From: DASZPL01 sp035550315
Lineage (GTDB): Bacteria > Actinomycetota > Actinomycetes > JAFAQI01
Length of the DNA: 64,000 bases
Direction of reading: 5' to 3'
NCBI GenBank assembly: GCA_035550315.1
Contig: DASZPL010000135.1
Location: 36,247 to 100,246 of the forward strand
A program made the translations under genes and the position numbers. The notes beneath the pieces are model-generated. The model saw only the letters and a list, made by a program, of their open reading frames with translations. It made no database searches and was not told the origin of the DNA. This document shows positions 38,594 to 47,082 of this stretch, one piece after another; positions within the stretch are counted from its first letter, which is position 1; every line of letters begins with the position of its first letter.

Positions 38594-39663
38594 GTCGTCG
38601 GCCCCGGTTGCCGATCGACCCGGCTGATGGTGAGCAGGCCGCCGGCGGCAGCGACGGCGATAGCGAGTGCGACAGCGATCAGCCACCACGTCACGTGCCA
38701 CTTGTCGTGCGTCACGGTCGTCGTCGAGGCTGCGGCCGGCTGTCCCGCCACCTGCGGTGGGGCGGCGTTGTCGGACCCCTGGCTCGTTGCCCGGGCAGCG
38801 GATCCCGGCCTCGGGTTGCTGCCACCGCCCGCCGGGCTCGTCCCGGTTGCCGCCCCGGGCGCGGCCGAGGGCCCGCCGGCCGTTGTTCCTGCCGGCGAGT
38901 TGTTCCCCGCCTTGGCCGCGGACCCGGATGTCGACGTCGCCGCGGTCGACGTGCCGGTGCTCGGCTCGAAGTGCCCGACGAGGTGCCATGAGCCAGTGAA
39001 CTTGTCGAACGGTCCGCCGACCACCTGACTCGTCCAGTGCAAGGTAAAGGCGCCGGTCGCGGCGTCGTACGTCCCGGTGGCGGGTCGGGTGTTTCCGGGA
39101 TAGCTCCCGTCCGGCTTCGGGGCGCCCTGGTTGAAGTACTGGTTGTTCCAGGACACCGAGAACGAGCGGAGATCCGCCGTCAGTGTCCCGCCGTGGTCGG
39201 TGACGGTCGGCGCCGGCACTTTGGTCTTGGTCTGCGGGTCGATCGGGTTTGTGGCGGTCGCGAACGACGTCCCCTCGAACTGCGCCGGGGCGGTGATGCG
39301 CTGCGCCCGGGCGTTGCCGGACGAGTCGAACGGCGGGGACGGCGTCGGTTGGTAGGACCCGATGCGCAGGCCACCGTCGGATCCTCCGGACAGCGGGGTA
39401 TAGGCCTGATCGCTGCACTGAGAGTCGCTGTTCGACATGTAAGGACCGCTCGCCGATCCACTCGGCAGGATCATCTGCAGGTACGTCCCGGAAACCTGGC
39501 CGTGCGTGCACGTTCCTGGAGTGAGCACCAACGTCCCGGTGAGCTTGCTCGCGGCGGACGCGGGTTGCGCGTGCCAGAGCCCGCCGGCGCAAGTCGCTGC
39601 CAGCAGGGCGGGCAGGAGCAGGGCCGCCGCGCCACTTCTGCGGCGAAGAGCAATGCCAGTCAT
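38590..39663 (-). CDS. Secreted, C-terminally anchored protein of an unrecognised family (member 1)
   Basis: 357 residues: signal peptide (cleavage near PASAAS), a beta-rich domain (about 40-255), a Gly/Ala/Ser/Thr-rich stalk (about 260-325) and a C-terminal transmembrane helix. The domain starts GTLVLTPGTCTHGQVSGTY and contains an N-S-C-D-YT loop, a PPFDSSGNARA loop and the GTYDAATGAFTLHW strand. The same features occur in three other genes here (40750, 53664, 54629); it is closest to the 40750 protein, with which it shares SWNNQYFNQG-PKPDGS. A lipocalin-like or jelly-roll sandwich is my guess for the fold. Function unknown. Confidence 0.8.
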   Translation of the reverse strand: MTGIALRRRSGAAALLLPALLAATCAGGLWHAQPASAASKLTGTLVLTPGTCTHGQVSGTYLQMILPSGSASGPYMSNSDSQCSDQAYTPLSGGSDGGLRIGSYQPTPSPPFDSSGNARAQRITAPAQFEGTSFATATNPIDPQTKTKVPAPTVTDHGGTLTADLRSFSVSWNNQYFNQGAPKPDGSYPGNTRPATGTYDAATGAFTLHWTSQVVGGPFDKFTGSWHLVGHFEPSTGTSTAATSTSGSAAKAGNNSPAGTTAGGPSAAPGAATGTSPAGGGSNPRPGSAARATSQGSDNAAPPQVAGQPAAASTTTVTHDKWHVTWWLIAVALAIAVAAAGGLLTISRVDRQPGPTT

Positions 39664-39763
39664 GGGTCTGCGATCCGCCTGAGTCGTTGTTATCTCTCGA
39701 TGGACTATCATAATCTACTAAAGTAAGTTACACCACTAATGACCTAGGCAGCGATACCCGGGA
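39664..39763. promoter_or_regulatory. AT-rich divergent promoter region
   Basis: 100 nt between divergent operons. The stretch 39685-39740 is far more AT-rich than its surroundings and includes CTATCATAATCTACTAAAGTAAG and TAAGTTACACCACTAA. The latter matches the TAAGTT half of the motif seen at 42844, 47031 and 55987 but only 10 of 16 positions overall, so it is a weak candidate operator for the Rrf2 regulators. Promoter elements cannot be fixed by eye. Confidence 0.4.
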
Positions 39764-40753
39764 GTGGGCTTGGGCGCCAACGGATCGGCCACGCACCGCG
39801 TTCGGCGATGGGCACTAGTTGCCTGCGCGGTGCTGGGGCTCGCGCTGGCAACGGCCCCGGTCGCCTTCGACATGTTCGCCCGTGCTCCGAAGGGCGCCGT
39901 GATGATGGACGACTTCAAGCCCTTCATGACCGCGCAGCGACTCGACGGCTACCAGGGCGATATCGCCTCGATCGGTCGCGCGGTGCATGAGGTCGACACG
40001 ACCGTGAAGAGCCGGCTGCGATCACACGGCCGATCACTACCGGGGAGCTATCGCCGGTTGAGCGACCGATGGCCGCAGATCAACGCAACCATGCGCCGGC
40101 TGTTGGACCGGGTACAGGCAAATCTCGGCAACCATCGCGCCGTCGCTGCCCTGCCGAGCTTCCGACTGTTTCCGTGGTTCTTCGTCATTCCGGGTGTGCT
40201 GATCCTCCTCGTCGCCGCGGCCGCGCTGCTCCGCTGGCTGCCGCTGACGGGCGCCCGCATCGGGCTCGGCGTACTGGGCCTAGGACTCGTGCTCGCCCCG
40301 GTGGCGTTCCAGATGTTCACGCGCGCGCCGCAAGGCGCGCGGATGATGTCGGCGTTCCGCACGATCGAGACCACTTCGAACGTGCAGCGGATCCAGGGCT
40401 ACTTCTCGACCATGGCTGTCGGTCAGGGGGCGGTGCGCATCGATGTCGTTCCCGCCCTGACGCGAACCGGACTGACCGCGCAGCAGGTCGACCGGCGATA
40501 CCCGGCAACCGCGCACCTCGATGCGCAGTGGGTCCACATCCTCAACGACATGACGCCGATGATCGGCGCGATGAGCGACAGCGTGCCGCGCTACCAGGCG
40601 ATCTCGGCGCTGCCCTCCTTCACGCTCTTCCCGTGGTTTTTCCTGATCCCGGGCGTTTTCACCGGTGCACTCGCCTGCTGGGCACGACGACGAGCGATCA
40701 CAACCGAAGAACCGCTCGAAGCAAAGACGCCCGAACCGGAGGGAGCTCGATGA
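39764..40753 (+). CDS. Membrane protein with internal duplication, unknown function
   Basis: 329 residues made of two similar halves. Each half has a transmembrane helix ending in APVAF-MF-RAP-GA-MM, an extracytoplasmic helical region of about 90 residues, and an ALPSF-LFPWFF-IPGV segment entering a second transmembrane helix. This gives four membrane helices and two outside loops, with a short charged cytoplasmic tail. I know no described family with this pattern. GTG 39764 has a GGGAG only a few bases away. The stop overlaps the ATG of the lipoprotein gene, and an Rrf2 regulator follows in the same operon. Confidence 0.78.
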   Translation: MGLGANGSATHRVRRWALVACAVLGLALATAPVAFDMFARAPKGAVMMDDFKPFMTAQRLDGYQGDIASIGRAVHEVDTTVKSRLRSHGRSLPGSYRRLSDRWPQINATMRRLLDRVQANLGNHRAVAALPSFRLFPWFFVIPGVLILLVAAAALLRWLPLTGARIGLGVLGLGLVLAPVAFQMFTRAPQGARMMSAFRTIETTSNVQRIQGYFSTMAVGQGAVRIDVVPALTRTGLTAQQVDRRYPATAHLDAQWVHILNDMTPMIGAMSDSVPRYQAISALPSFTLFPWFFLIPGVFTGALACWARRRAITTEEPLEAKTPEPEGAR

Positions 40754-41469
40754 CCCGGCCACGCACGTTGTCTTTGTTCGCCGCAGTCGCCGCCGTCGTC
40801 GCGACTGCGGCGGCATGCGGCGGCTCGGGAAGTTCGTCCGGTGACAGTCAGAGCGCCGGATCCGGCAAGCCGCTCGTCGGGACGTTTCGACTGACACCCG
40901 GCAAGTGCACATCTGGCGCGCCGACCGGCTCCTACTTCCGCATGATCGAGCCGCATGGCACGCTCGCGCATGGCAAGTTCTTCGACAATCCCGACTCCAC
41001 CTGCAAGGACAAGTCCTTCACGGTGCAGGCGCCCGGCGCGGATGGTGGGCTGGAGACCGGTCGGTACCAGCCGAGCCCGGCGACTCCCTTCGACGCAACC
41101 GGCAACTCCCGCGCCCACCTCATCACGAAGCCCGGCACGTTCACTGCGATCCGGTTCGGCATCGAGACGAACCGAGTGGATCCGCAAACCCATCACGCGG
41201 TTCCACCGCCGCGGATCGTTGACACCGCCGGCAAGCTCTCCGGCCAGGTGGAGGCCTGGTCGGCATCCTGGAACAACCAGTACTTCAACCAGGGCTCGCC
41301 GAAGCCGGACGGCAGTCGACCGGGACTCACATTGCCGGTGCGAGGGACATACGACGCGCGCACGGGCGCGTTCGTCCTGACCTGGGCAAGTCAGGTCGTC
41401 GGTGGCCCGTTCAACGGCTTCACCGGCTACTGGCACCTGCAGGGCCACTTCGTTGCGGCGCGGCGCTAG
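40750..41469 (+). CDS. Lipoprotein of the same unrecognised secreted family (member 2)
   Basis: 239 residues: signal peptide with lipobox TAAAC, a short Ser/Gly linker and the family domain (about 43-237). It starts GTFRLTPGKCTSGAPTGSY and shares with member 1 the PPFD/TPFD-GN-RA loop, SWNNQYFNQG-PKPDGS, and GTYDARTGAFVLTWASQVVGGPF. It lacks the stalk and C-terminal helix of member 1 and is instead anchored by lipid. It overlaps the upstream membrane protein by 4 nt and is followed without any spacer by the Rrf2 gene, so the three form one operon. Confidence 0.8.
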   Translation: MTRPRTLSLFAAVAAVVATAAACGGSGSSSGDSQSAGSGKPLVGTFRLTPGKCTSGAPTGSYFRMIEPHGTLAHGKFFDNPDSTCKDKSFTVQAPGADGGLETGRYQPSPATPFDATGNSRAHLITKPGTFTAIRFGIETNRVDPQTHHAVPPPRIVDTAGKLSGQVEAWSASWNNQYFNQGSPKPDGSRPGLTLPVRGTYDARTGAFVLTWASQVVGGPFNGFTGYWHLQGHFVAARR

Positions 41470-41952
41470 ATGCGCATCTCAGCAAAGTCCGACAACGCGG
41501 TGCGCGCGATGGCGGAGCTGGCCGCCGCGGGTGACGGCGCCCTGGTCCGGGCCGAGGACATCGCGGCGGCCCAGGGGATTCCTGTGACCTTCCTTCTCGG
41601 CATCCTCCGCGAGTTGCGGGTTGCGCACCTCGTGCGGAGCTATCGGGGTCGCGGCGCCGGCTTCGCGCTCGCGCGCTCACCTGAGGCGATCACCATCGCC
41701 GATGTCATTCGCGCCGTCGATGGCCCGCTGGCAAATGTCCGCGGCCTGAGTCCGGACGAGCTGACCTACCGCGGGTCCGCCGCGCCACTACGTGAGGTGT
41801 GGTTTGCCGTCCGCGGAAGCCTGCGCGAGGTGCTCGAGCAGGTCACGCTCGCCGACCTCGTGCGCACCGAGCTGCCCGCGAACGTGAGGTTCTGGGCAGC
41901 GCGTTACACCGCCGAGCAGGTGGAACGCGGATGGACCGCGAGCGTTTCCTGA
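41470..41952 (+). CDS. Rrf2 family regulator without Fe-S cysteines (CymR-like), copy 1
   Basis: 160 residues. The Rrf2 winged helix is complete: MRISAKSDNAVRAMAELA, the recognition helix GIPVTFLLGILRELRVAHLV, and the wing RGRGAGFALAR, followed by the ADVIRAVDGPLANVR linker. There is no cysteine in the protein, so it cannot hold the Fe-S cluster of IscR, NsrR or RsrR and is more like the sulfur regulator CymR. It is clearly paralogous to the regulator at 59751. The ATG follows the lipoprotein stop directly. It probably controls its own operon and perhaps the operons sharing the 16-bp motif. Confidence 0.88.
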   Translation: MRISAKSDNAVRAMAELAAAGDGALVRAEDIAAAQGIPVTFLLGILRELRVAHLVRSYRGRGAGFALARSPEAITIADVIRAVDGPLANVRGLSPDELTYRGSAAPLREVWFAVRGSLREVLEQVTLADLVRTELPANVRFWAARYTAEQVERGWTASVS

Positions 41953-41974
41953 CGGCTACGACGAGCGGTGACCG

Positions 41975-42184
41975 TTACGCCGCGCTCGGCGCGTCGCCGT
42001 GCGCGAGGTGCAAGTAACGCAGCGACTGCTCGATGTGGCGCCGCTGGGCGACCTGCTCGGCGGCAGCGGCAGCTGCGAGCGCGGCATTCCGGATGCTGTG
42101 CCGCTGCAGGCCGAGGAGCCGGTCGACGGTGATCGCCGACCGATGCCAGGCGGCGACGGCGAGGCTGGAGAGTTGTCCGGTCAT
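41975..42184 (-). CDS. Small helical protein, unknown
   Basis: 69 residues, Ala/Leu/Gln/Arg-rich and probably two helices (SLAVAAWHRSAITVDRLLG and a longer Ala-rich one). No signal peptide. ATG 42184 lies only 4 nt after the stop of the alpha/beta-hydrolase-like gene, with a GAGG just before. The coupling supports translation, but such a short Ala-rich frame could be accidental. Confidence 0.45.
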   Translation of the reverse strand: MTGQLSSLAVAAWHRSAITVDRLLGLQRHSIRNAALAAAAAAEQVAQRRHIEQSLRYLHLAHGDAPSAA

Positions 42185-42188
42185 GGCC

Positions 42189-42773
42189 TCACGCTCCGAG
42201 GGACTGTGGCGTGGTGTGGCGCAACGCCGCAACGTGACGGACGAACTGCTCGATCTGACCGATGGCGCGGACGGTCATGGCCGCGTTCACCGGCTGTCGC
42301 CGATCGGCGGGCAGGGCAGGCAGCCGCAGCTGCGGGTGGCTGTGGGCGGACCGGCGCAACGAGTTGGCCGTTGACTGCGCCACCGGCCGCACGGGCGGGC
42401 GGCCGGCCAAGATGATCCCGTCGCAGGCCTGCGGCGAGCGCCATGCGATCGAGGAGGCGACGAAGCCGCCGAACCCGTGGCCGGCGAAGATCGTCGGTAG
42501 CCCCTGGCGGGTCGCCAGTTCGACCAGCCGCTCGCCGGCAGCGAGCAGCTGGTCGAATGGCGGTTGGTCGAACGGGTCGGCGTGGTCGGCGACGTCTGCA
42601 GTGCATCCCGCCGCCCACACGATGGTGTCTCGCGCGCTGAGTGCTTCAGCAAGCTCCTGGTATTGCTCAGGCTCCTCGCCGGCGCCCGGGAACAGCACAA
42701 GCGCAGCGATCGGTTGGGCGGCACGCCACCGACGGAAGTGGATGGGCCGCCCGACGGCGCTGGGGAGCAGCAT
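42189..42773 (-). CDS. Alpha/beta-hydrolase-like protein lacking the nucleophile serine
   Basis: 194 residues. The N-terminal strand/oxyanion part (IAALVLFPGAGEEPEQY) and the nucleophile-elbow region (TIFAGHGFGGFVASSIAW) match the alpha/beta-hydrolase fold, but the elbow reads GHGFGG where GxSxG is required; the serine is Gly. The protein is also short and ends in a helical region. It may be a pseudo-enzyme or a binding protein. ATG 42773 is preceded by GAGGAGG. It lies downstream of the MBL-rhodanese gene, and a candidate operator (42844-42859) lies between the two starts, inside the end of that gene. Confidence 0.65.
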   Translation of the reverse strand: MLLPSAVGRPIHFRRWRAAQPIAALVLFPGAGEEPEQYQELAEALSARDTIVWAAGCTADVADHADPFDQPPFDQLLAAGERLVELATRQGLPTIFAGHGFGGFVASSIAWRSPQACDGIILAGRPPVRPVAQSTANSLRRSAHSHPQLRLPALPADRRQPVNAAMTVRAIGQIEQFVRHVAALRHTTPQSLGA

Positions 42774-42843
42774 TGTCGCCTCCTCGGGATATGACGCGAG
42801 CTGTGTGGGTCCCAGCCTGTCCGCACCGGCTGACAATGTCAAG

Positions 42844-42859
42844 TAAATCAATCAAGTTA
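42844..42859 (-). promoter_or_regulatory. Candidate operator of the shared 16-bp motif (site B)
   Basis: On the minus strand TAACTTGATTGATTTA matches 13 of 16 bases of the site at 47031 and 12 of 16 of the site at 55987. It covers the last codons of the MBL-rhodanese gene and lies 70 nt before the hydrolase-like gene. TTGACA follows 2 nt after it and could be a -35 box. A perfect palindrome TGACAATGTCA (42831-42841) is adjacent. Confidence 0.5.
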
Positions 42860-44231
42860 ATGTAGTGATTCCGAGGCGGACGGCGGTGTCGAAGGGTTGG
42901 TTGACCAGCACGACGCCAGCTTCGCGGGCGTTGAGCAGCGACGCGGCAACCGCGGCGCGGAAGCCGCCGCCGCAGTACACCCAGATGCCGCGCGCTGACG
43001 GCGGTACACCGGAACGCCGGTCGCTGTCGACGATCTCGGCCAGGTCGGGCAATGCGAAGTGACGTGCCCCGACCACGTGACCGGCCTGGTACTCCTGCTC
43101 GCTGCGGACGTCGAGCACGATCGGTTCGGCTCGCTGTCGCTCCTCCGCCAAGTCGGCGAACCGCCGGACCGAGTAACTACGGAGTCGCTCACGGTCACCG
43201 CCCGACCACTGGTCGGGAGACCCGAGCATCATTCCGAGCGGTCGGTCGATCCCGACTTGAACGAGTTGACGCTGCGCGGTCGCAACCTCGCTGTCGCTGC
43301 CGAGCAGCACGACTCCGGCGCCGGCCGGGAGGATCCACGGCAGGTACGCGACGAGCGGACCGCTCGCCTCGATATTGATCGAGCCGGCAAGATGCTGGCC
43401 GGCAAAAGCCACCCGATCGCGCACATCGACCAGCCAGTGGCCGGCGGCAGCCAATGCGATGAGGTCTTTCGGTTCAAGCGGCTTCGGCGGATCGAGGACG
43501 ACCGGTGTCGGGCCGATTGCGTTGTGGAGCGGGAGGCGCCCGTAGTGGCGGGGGATCGGTCCGTAGCCTGCGATGAGCGCGTCGACAAAGTCTTGCTCCG
43601 GCGTCAGCAGGGCCGGGTTGACGAGGCACTCTTCGGCCAGCGTTGCTGACGCGGTCTCGCCGGCGACATCGGCCGAGCAGAACGACCCGAAGCCGTGGGT
43701 CGGCAGCAGCAACGTGTCGGGGGGCAGCTCGTCGACGAGCCGGCGCACGGACCGCCACTGGGCGTGTGCCAGCTCGACGGTCTGCGCTGAACCGTAGAGG
43801 TCCGTCCGTCCGACCGAGCCGTTCAGCAATGCCCCACCCGTGCAAACGGCGACGGGCCCGTTGGCGGCTTCGATGACCAGGGCAACATGGTGCGGGGTGT
43901 GACCGGGCGTCGCGAGCGCACGCAGTGCGAGGCCGCCGGCGGCGTAGGTCACGCCTTCCGTGGCCGGCGTGAAGCCGAATCTCGGGTCCGGGTCACCCGG
44001 CGGCACGACATAGGTGGCGCGGTGGCGGCGCGACAGCTCCAGCCCGCCGGACACGTAGTCCGCATGCCGATGGGTTTCGGCGACCAACTCGATCCGGGCA
44101 TCGTGGCGTTCGGCGACCGCTTCGATCCGGTCGATGTCCCGTGGAGGATCGACCACCAATGCGGTCGATCCCTCCGTGATGACATAGGTCCGGTTGCCGA
44201 GGCACGGATTCGCCAATGACTCAATCTGCAC
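42852..44231 (-). CDS. MBL-fold persulfide dioxygenase-like protein with two rhodanese domains
   Basis: 459 residues. The metallo-beta-lactamase part (1-235) has ETHRHADYVSGG, GHTPHHVAL, the GGALLNGSVGRTDL aspartate and THGFGSFC, the pattern of actinobacterial ETHE1-like/rhodanese fusions. The first rhodanese domain (about 255-355) has no cysteine in its loop and should be inactive; the second (about 370-455) has the active loop CGGGFRA. Such proteins oxidise glutathione- or mycothiol-persulfides to sulfite and transfer sulfane sulfur. GTG 44231 is chosen for its AAAGG ribosome binding site. The second-last codon is TTA. Confidence 0.85.
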   Translation of the reverse strand: MQIESLANPCLGNRTYVITEGSTALVVDPPRDIDRIEAVAERHDARIELVAETHRHADYVSGGLELSRRHRATYVVPPGDPDPRFGFTPATEGVTYAAGGLALRALATPGHTPHHVALVIEAANGPVAVCTGGALLNGSVGRTDLYGSAQTVELAHAQWRSVRRLVDELPPDTLLLPTHGFGSFCSADVAGETASATLAEECLVNPALLTPEQDFVDALIAGYGPIPRHYGRLPLHNAIGPTPVVLDPPKPLEPKDLIALAAAGHWLVDVRDRVAFAGQHLAGSINIEASGPLVAYLPWILPAGAGVVLLGSDSEVATAQRQLVQVGIDRPLGMMLGSPDQWSGGDRERLRSYSVRRFADLAEERQRAEPIVLDVRSEQEYQAGHVVGARHFALPDLAEIVDSDRRSGVPPSARGIWVYCGGGFRAAVAASLLNAREAGVVLVNQPFDTAVRLGITTLT

Positions 44232-44264
44232 GGGAGCAGCCTTTCCGCCGGCAGGCAAGGTCGA

Positions 44265-44270
44265 TAGAGT
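44265..44270 (+). promoter_or_regulatory. TAnnnT -10 box, leaderless start of 44278 gene
   Basis: TAGAGT followed after 7 nt by GTG 44278; no ribosome binding site. The AT-rich stretch just downstream (AAAGTTCAGCGACTAA, 44288-44303) matches the 16-bp motif at about 10 positions and may be a weak site. Confidence 0.45.
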
Positions 44271-44277
44271 TAGTGAT

Positions 44278-46941
44278 GTGATCCTACAAAGTTCAGCGAC
44301 TAAGTCGAGTTATGTGGTGGTGGGCGCTGGTGCCGCCGGGACCCTGACTGCGACTCGGCTGTTGGACGAAGCCGGCCGAGCACATCGACCTGTCGATGTC
44401 ACATTGGTCGACCCGCGGGACAGCGATGGCCGTGGCGTGGCGTTTTCGACAGGCGACGTACGTCACCTGCTCAACGTGCCGGCCGCGAAGATGTCGGCGT
44501 ACTCGGAAGACCCGCAGCACTTCATGGCTTGGCTATCGGCACATGGCCGTCCGGTCGGCGAGGCCGACTTCGTGCCGCGAGTCTGGTACGGCGACTATCT
44601 TTCCGACGTCCTGGCAGACGCTGCGCGTCGGGCCCCGTGGGCACGGCTGCGGCGGGTCCGGGCGCGCGCCGCCGACCTGACGCGTCTCGGCCATCGATGT
44701 CAGGTCGTGCTCGAGACCGGCGATCGACTGATCGCGGACACCGTGATCCTCGCCATCGGCCATCTCGGGGTGAACCTCGGCTGGGCGCCGGAGGAACTGC
44801 GCACTTCGCCTGCCCTGATCGCCGATCCCTGGCAGCCGGATGCGTTGACCGCCGTGCCGGCCGACGGCGACGTGCTCCTTGTCGGGACGGGTTTGACGAT
44901 GGTCGACGCGTACCTCGTGGTGCAGCGCCCCGGGCGGGTGGTGCACGCCGTCTCCCGGCATGGTGAGCTACCGCGTAGCCACCGCACCGCTCTGTTGCCG
45001 GCGATGGAGGCCCCTGAGTTCTCTGTCGCGACGCCGTCGCTCGCAGAGCTTCGGGAAGTGATGCGATCCCACATGGCGAAAGCCAAGGCCCGTTACGGCG
45101 ACTGGCGGCCGGCGGTCGACAGCATCCGACCGATCACGCAGCGCCTTTGGGCCGGCCTCGATGACGCTGATCGGGCAGAGTTCGCCGCGCTGGACGCGCG
45201 TGCCTGGGACGCCCTCCGGCATCGGGTTCCGCCCGCCAGCGCTTCCGTGATCGCCGATGCGCGCCAGGCTGGCGTCCTTCGCACCCACCGCGGCCGGGTC
45301 CTCAGCGCCCATCCCAACGGCGTCGGATTGGCCGTCACCCTCTCAACCGGCGAGACGGTTTCGGTCGGCGCTGTGGTCAACTGCACCGGCCCGTGCGATC
45401 GCCCGGCCGACAGCCCGGACCCATTCATCGGCCGTCTCCTCGAGCGTGGGCTGGCCCGTCCAGGAGCGCTCGGCATCGGTTTCGAAGCAGCCGGTGACGG
45501 TCGGGTGCTACCGAGGTCGGGTTCGTCACTGTCGATCTGGACGCTCGGGGCGCTCCGGAAGGGCGCGCTGTGGGAGTCGACCGCGATTCCCGAGATTCGG
45601 GACCAGGCAGCGGCGCTAGCACGCTGTCTTTTCCGCGAGTCGCGCACCGCGGCCCGCCCGGTCGACCCCTACGGCCTGCCGCTGTCAACCACGGCCGCGG
45701 CGGCGGCCGCATGGTGTCGCGCGATCAACGCTGTTCGCCGAGTGCAGGCCCACGCGGTTGAGGCGCTCGCCGAAGCAATCGAAGCGGACCCGGACTTTGC
45801 CCTTGGCCACGCGGCGATGGCCTTGCTCGGTCACGAGTGGGATCTTCCCGTCGATCGAACGGATTGCTTGCGACGGTCAGTCGAAGCTGTCCGTTTCCGC
45901 GGCGATGCACGGGAGCGCAGCTTCGTCCACATGGTGCGCAGCCGCCTCACCGGTCCGGTGGCCAGCGGAGACCGCGAGCTGCGCCGCCACATTGCGGCGC
46001 ACCCGCGCGACTGCCTTGCGGTGAGTATCGCGCTGCCGACGATCGCGTTCAGCGGGTTGTCGCAGCCGGTGGAGGCGGCGTGGCAGCTCGTCGATGAGCT
46101 CACCCCGGCGTACGGAGACGACTGGTGGTTCCTCGGTATTCGTGCGTTCAGTCGTCAGGAGCAGGAGCGCTGGGCCGAGGCCGAATCGCTCGCCAGCCGG
46201 GCACTCGACGGCGACCCCGCGGCCGGGCACGCGGCTCATGCCCGCACCCACGTCTGCTACGAGACCGGCGCGCACGAATCCGGCCTGCAATGGCTGGACG
46301 GGTGGATTGCGGCACACGGGTCGGCGGCAAACTTTCGCGCGCACTACTCGTGGCATGCCGCGTTGCACGAGCTTGCTCTCGATGACCTTGCCGCCGCGCG
46401 CGACCGGTTCGCCACCCAGCTGTCTCCGGCGGCGGTCACCGGCGCGCGGGCGCTGATCGACTCCGTCTCGCTGCTGTGGCGCCTGCGCCTGCTCGACGCG
46501 TGGCCGGGCGACCTTCCGGTCGCCCCACTGCTCGAAACGGTTGATGAGTGTGTCTTTGATCGCCCGACGACGCCGTTCGCGGCCTTGCACGCAATCGTCG
46601 GGATGGCGGCGGCGGCCGACATTGCCGGGCTCGAACGGCTCCGTCACTACCTCGACCGGCAACCGCAGCCGGTGTTTCGAGACGTATTGGCCACGCTATG
46701 TGCAGGGTTCGCGGCGGTCGCGGCCGCGCGACCGCGCGACGGCATCCGTCCGTTGACCGATGTGTTGCCTCACCTTCGCCAGCTCGGCGGCAGTGTCGCC
46801 CAGCAAGAAGTCGTCGTCGAGACCTTGCTCTACGCATTGACTGCTGCGGGGGAAGCGCGGTTGGCACGCGAGTTGCTTGCCGAGCGGCTGCGCCGGCGCG
46901 AATCGCCGTTGGACCGTCGCCGGCTCGCGACGCTGAGCTGA
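44278..46941 (+). CDS. FAD/NAD(P)-binding protein fused to a TTC38-like TPR region
   Basis: 887 residues in one frame. The N-terminal 470 match the NAD_binding_9 / HcpA-YdhS type: VVVGAGAAGTLTATRLL (GAGAAG at 16-21), GRGVAFS, LLNVPAAKMSAY, FVPRVWYGDYL, and a second Rossmann motif LLVGTGLTMVDAYL. The remaining 400 are helical and resemble tetratricopeptide protein TTC38: LGHAAMALLGHEWDLP, HPRDCLAVS, HARTHVCYETGAHESGLQWLD and YSWHAALHELAL. I know no described fusion of these parts. The flavoprotein may oxidise or monooxygenate a small sulfur or amine compound; the TPR part may bind a partner. It is divergent from the MBL-rhodanese gene (46 nt). Confidence 0.8.
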   Translation: MILQSSATKSSYVVVGAGAAGTLTATRLLDEAGRAHRPVDVTLVDPRDSDGRGVAFSTGDVRHLLNVPAAKMSAYSEDPQHFMAWLSAHGRPVGEADFVPRVWYGDYLSDVLADAARRAPWARLRRVRARAADLTRLGHRCQVVLETGDRLIADTVILAIGHLGVNLGWAPEELRTSPALIADPWQPDALTAVPADGDVLLVGTGLTMVDAYLVVQRPGRVVHAVSRHGELPRSHRTALLPAMEAPEFSVATPSLAELREVMRSHMAKAKARYGDWRPAVDSIRPITQRLWAGLDDADRAEFAALDARAWDALRHRVPPASASVIADARQAGVLRTHRGRVLSAHPNGVGLAVTLSTGETVSVGAVVNCTGPCDRPADSPDPFIGRLLERGLARPGALGIGFEAAGDGRVLPRSGSSLSIWTLGALRKGALWESTAIPEIRDQAAALARCLFRESRTAARPVDPYGLPLSTTAAAAAAWCRAINAVRRVQAHAVEALAEAIEADPDFALGHAAMALLGHEWDLPVDRTDCLRRSVEAVRFRGDARERSFVHMVRSRLTGPVASGDRELRRHIAAHPRDCLAVSIALPTIAFSGLSQPVEAAWQLVDELTPAYGDDWWFLGIRAFSRQEQERWAEAESLASRALDGDPAAGHAAHARTHVCYETGAHESGLQWLDGWIAAHGSAANFRAHYSWHAALHELALDDLAAARDRFATQLSPAAVTGARALIDSVSLLWRLRLLDAWPGDLPVAPLLETVDECVFDRPTTPFAALHAIVGMAAAADIAGLERLRHYLDRQPQPVFRDVLATLCAGFAAVAAARPRDGIRPLTDVLPHLRQLGGSVAQQEVVVETLLYALTAAGEARLARELLAERLRRRESPLDRRRLATLS

Positions 46942-47012
46942 TCGGGGGCGGCCTGTCGCGCAGATCACATTTGCGCGCGGCACCTGCGTTGGCGCCCCGC
47001 GCCCCATCGTGA

Positions 47013-47046
47013 TATACGTTCTAAACGACCTAAGTTGAGTGGTTTA
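47013..47046 (+). promoter_or_regulatory. Promoter and candidate operator (site D) of the 47-56 kb operon
   Basis: TTGGCG (46989-46994) and TATACG (47013-47018) are spaced 18 nt and could be -35 and -10. TAAGTTGAGTGGTTTA at 47031-47046 follows at about the transcription start and matches 12 of 16 bases of the site before the sulfate transporter. Its position downstream of the -10 suits repression. CTAAAC and GTTTAG around it form a 6-bp inverted repeat. Confidence 0.5.
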
Positions 47047-47082
47047 GTGCATATAGGCCATACGCCACCAGGAGGATGGGGA

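Noticed and set aside
38594..39592. Upstream extension of the 37793 gene to 599 residues
   Set aside because: The extension is Arg-rich shadow of the 38590 gene; GTG 38593 overlapping the upstream stop and followed by a transmembrane helix is the real start.
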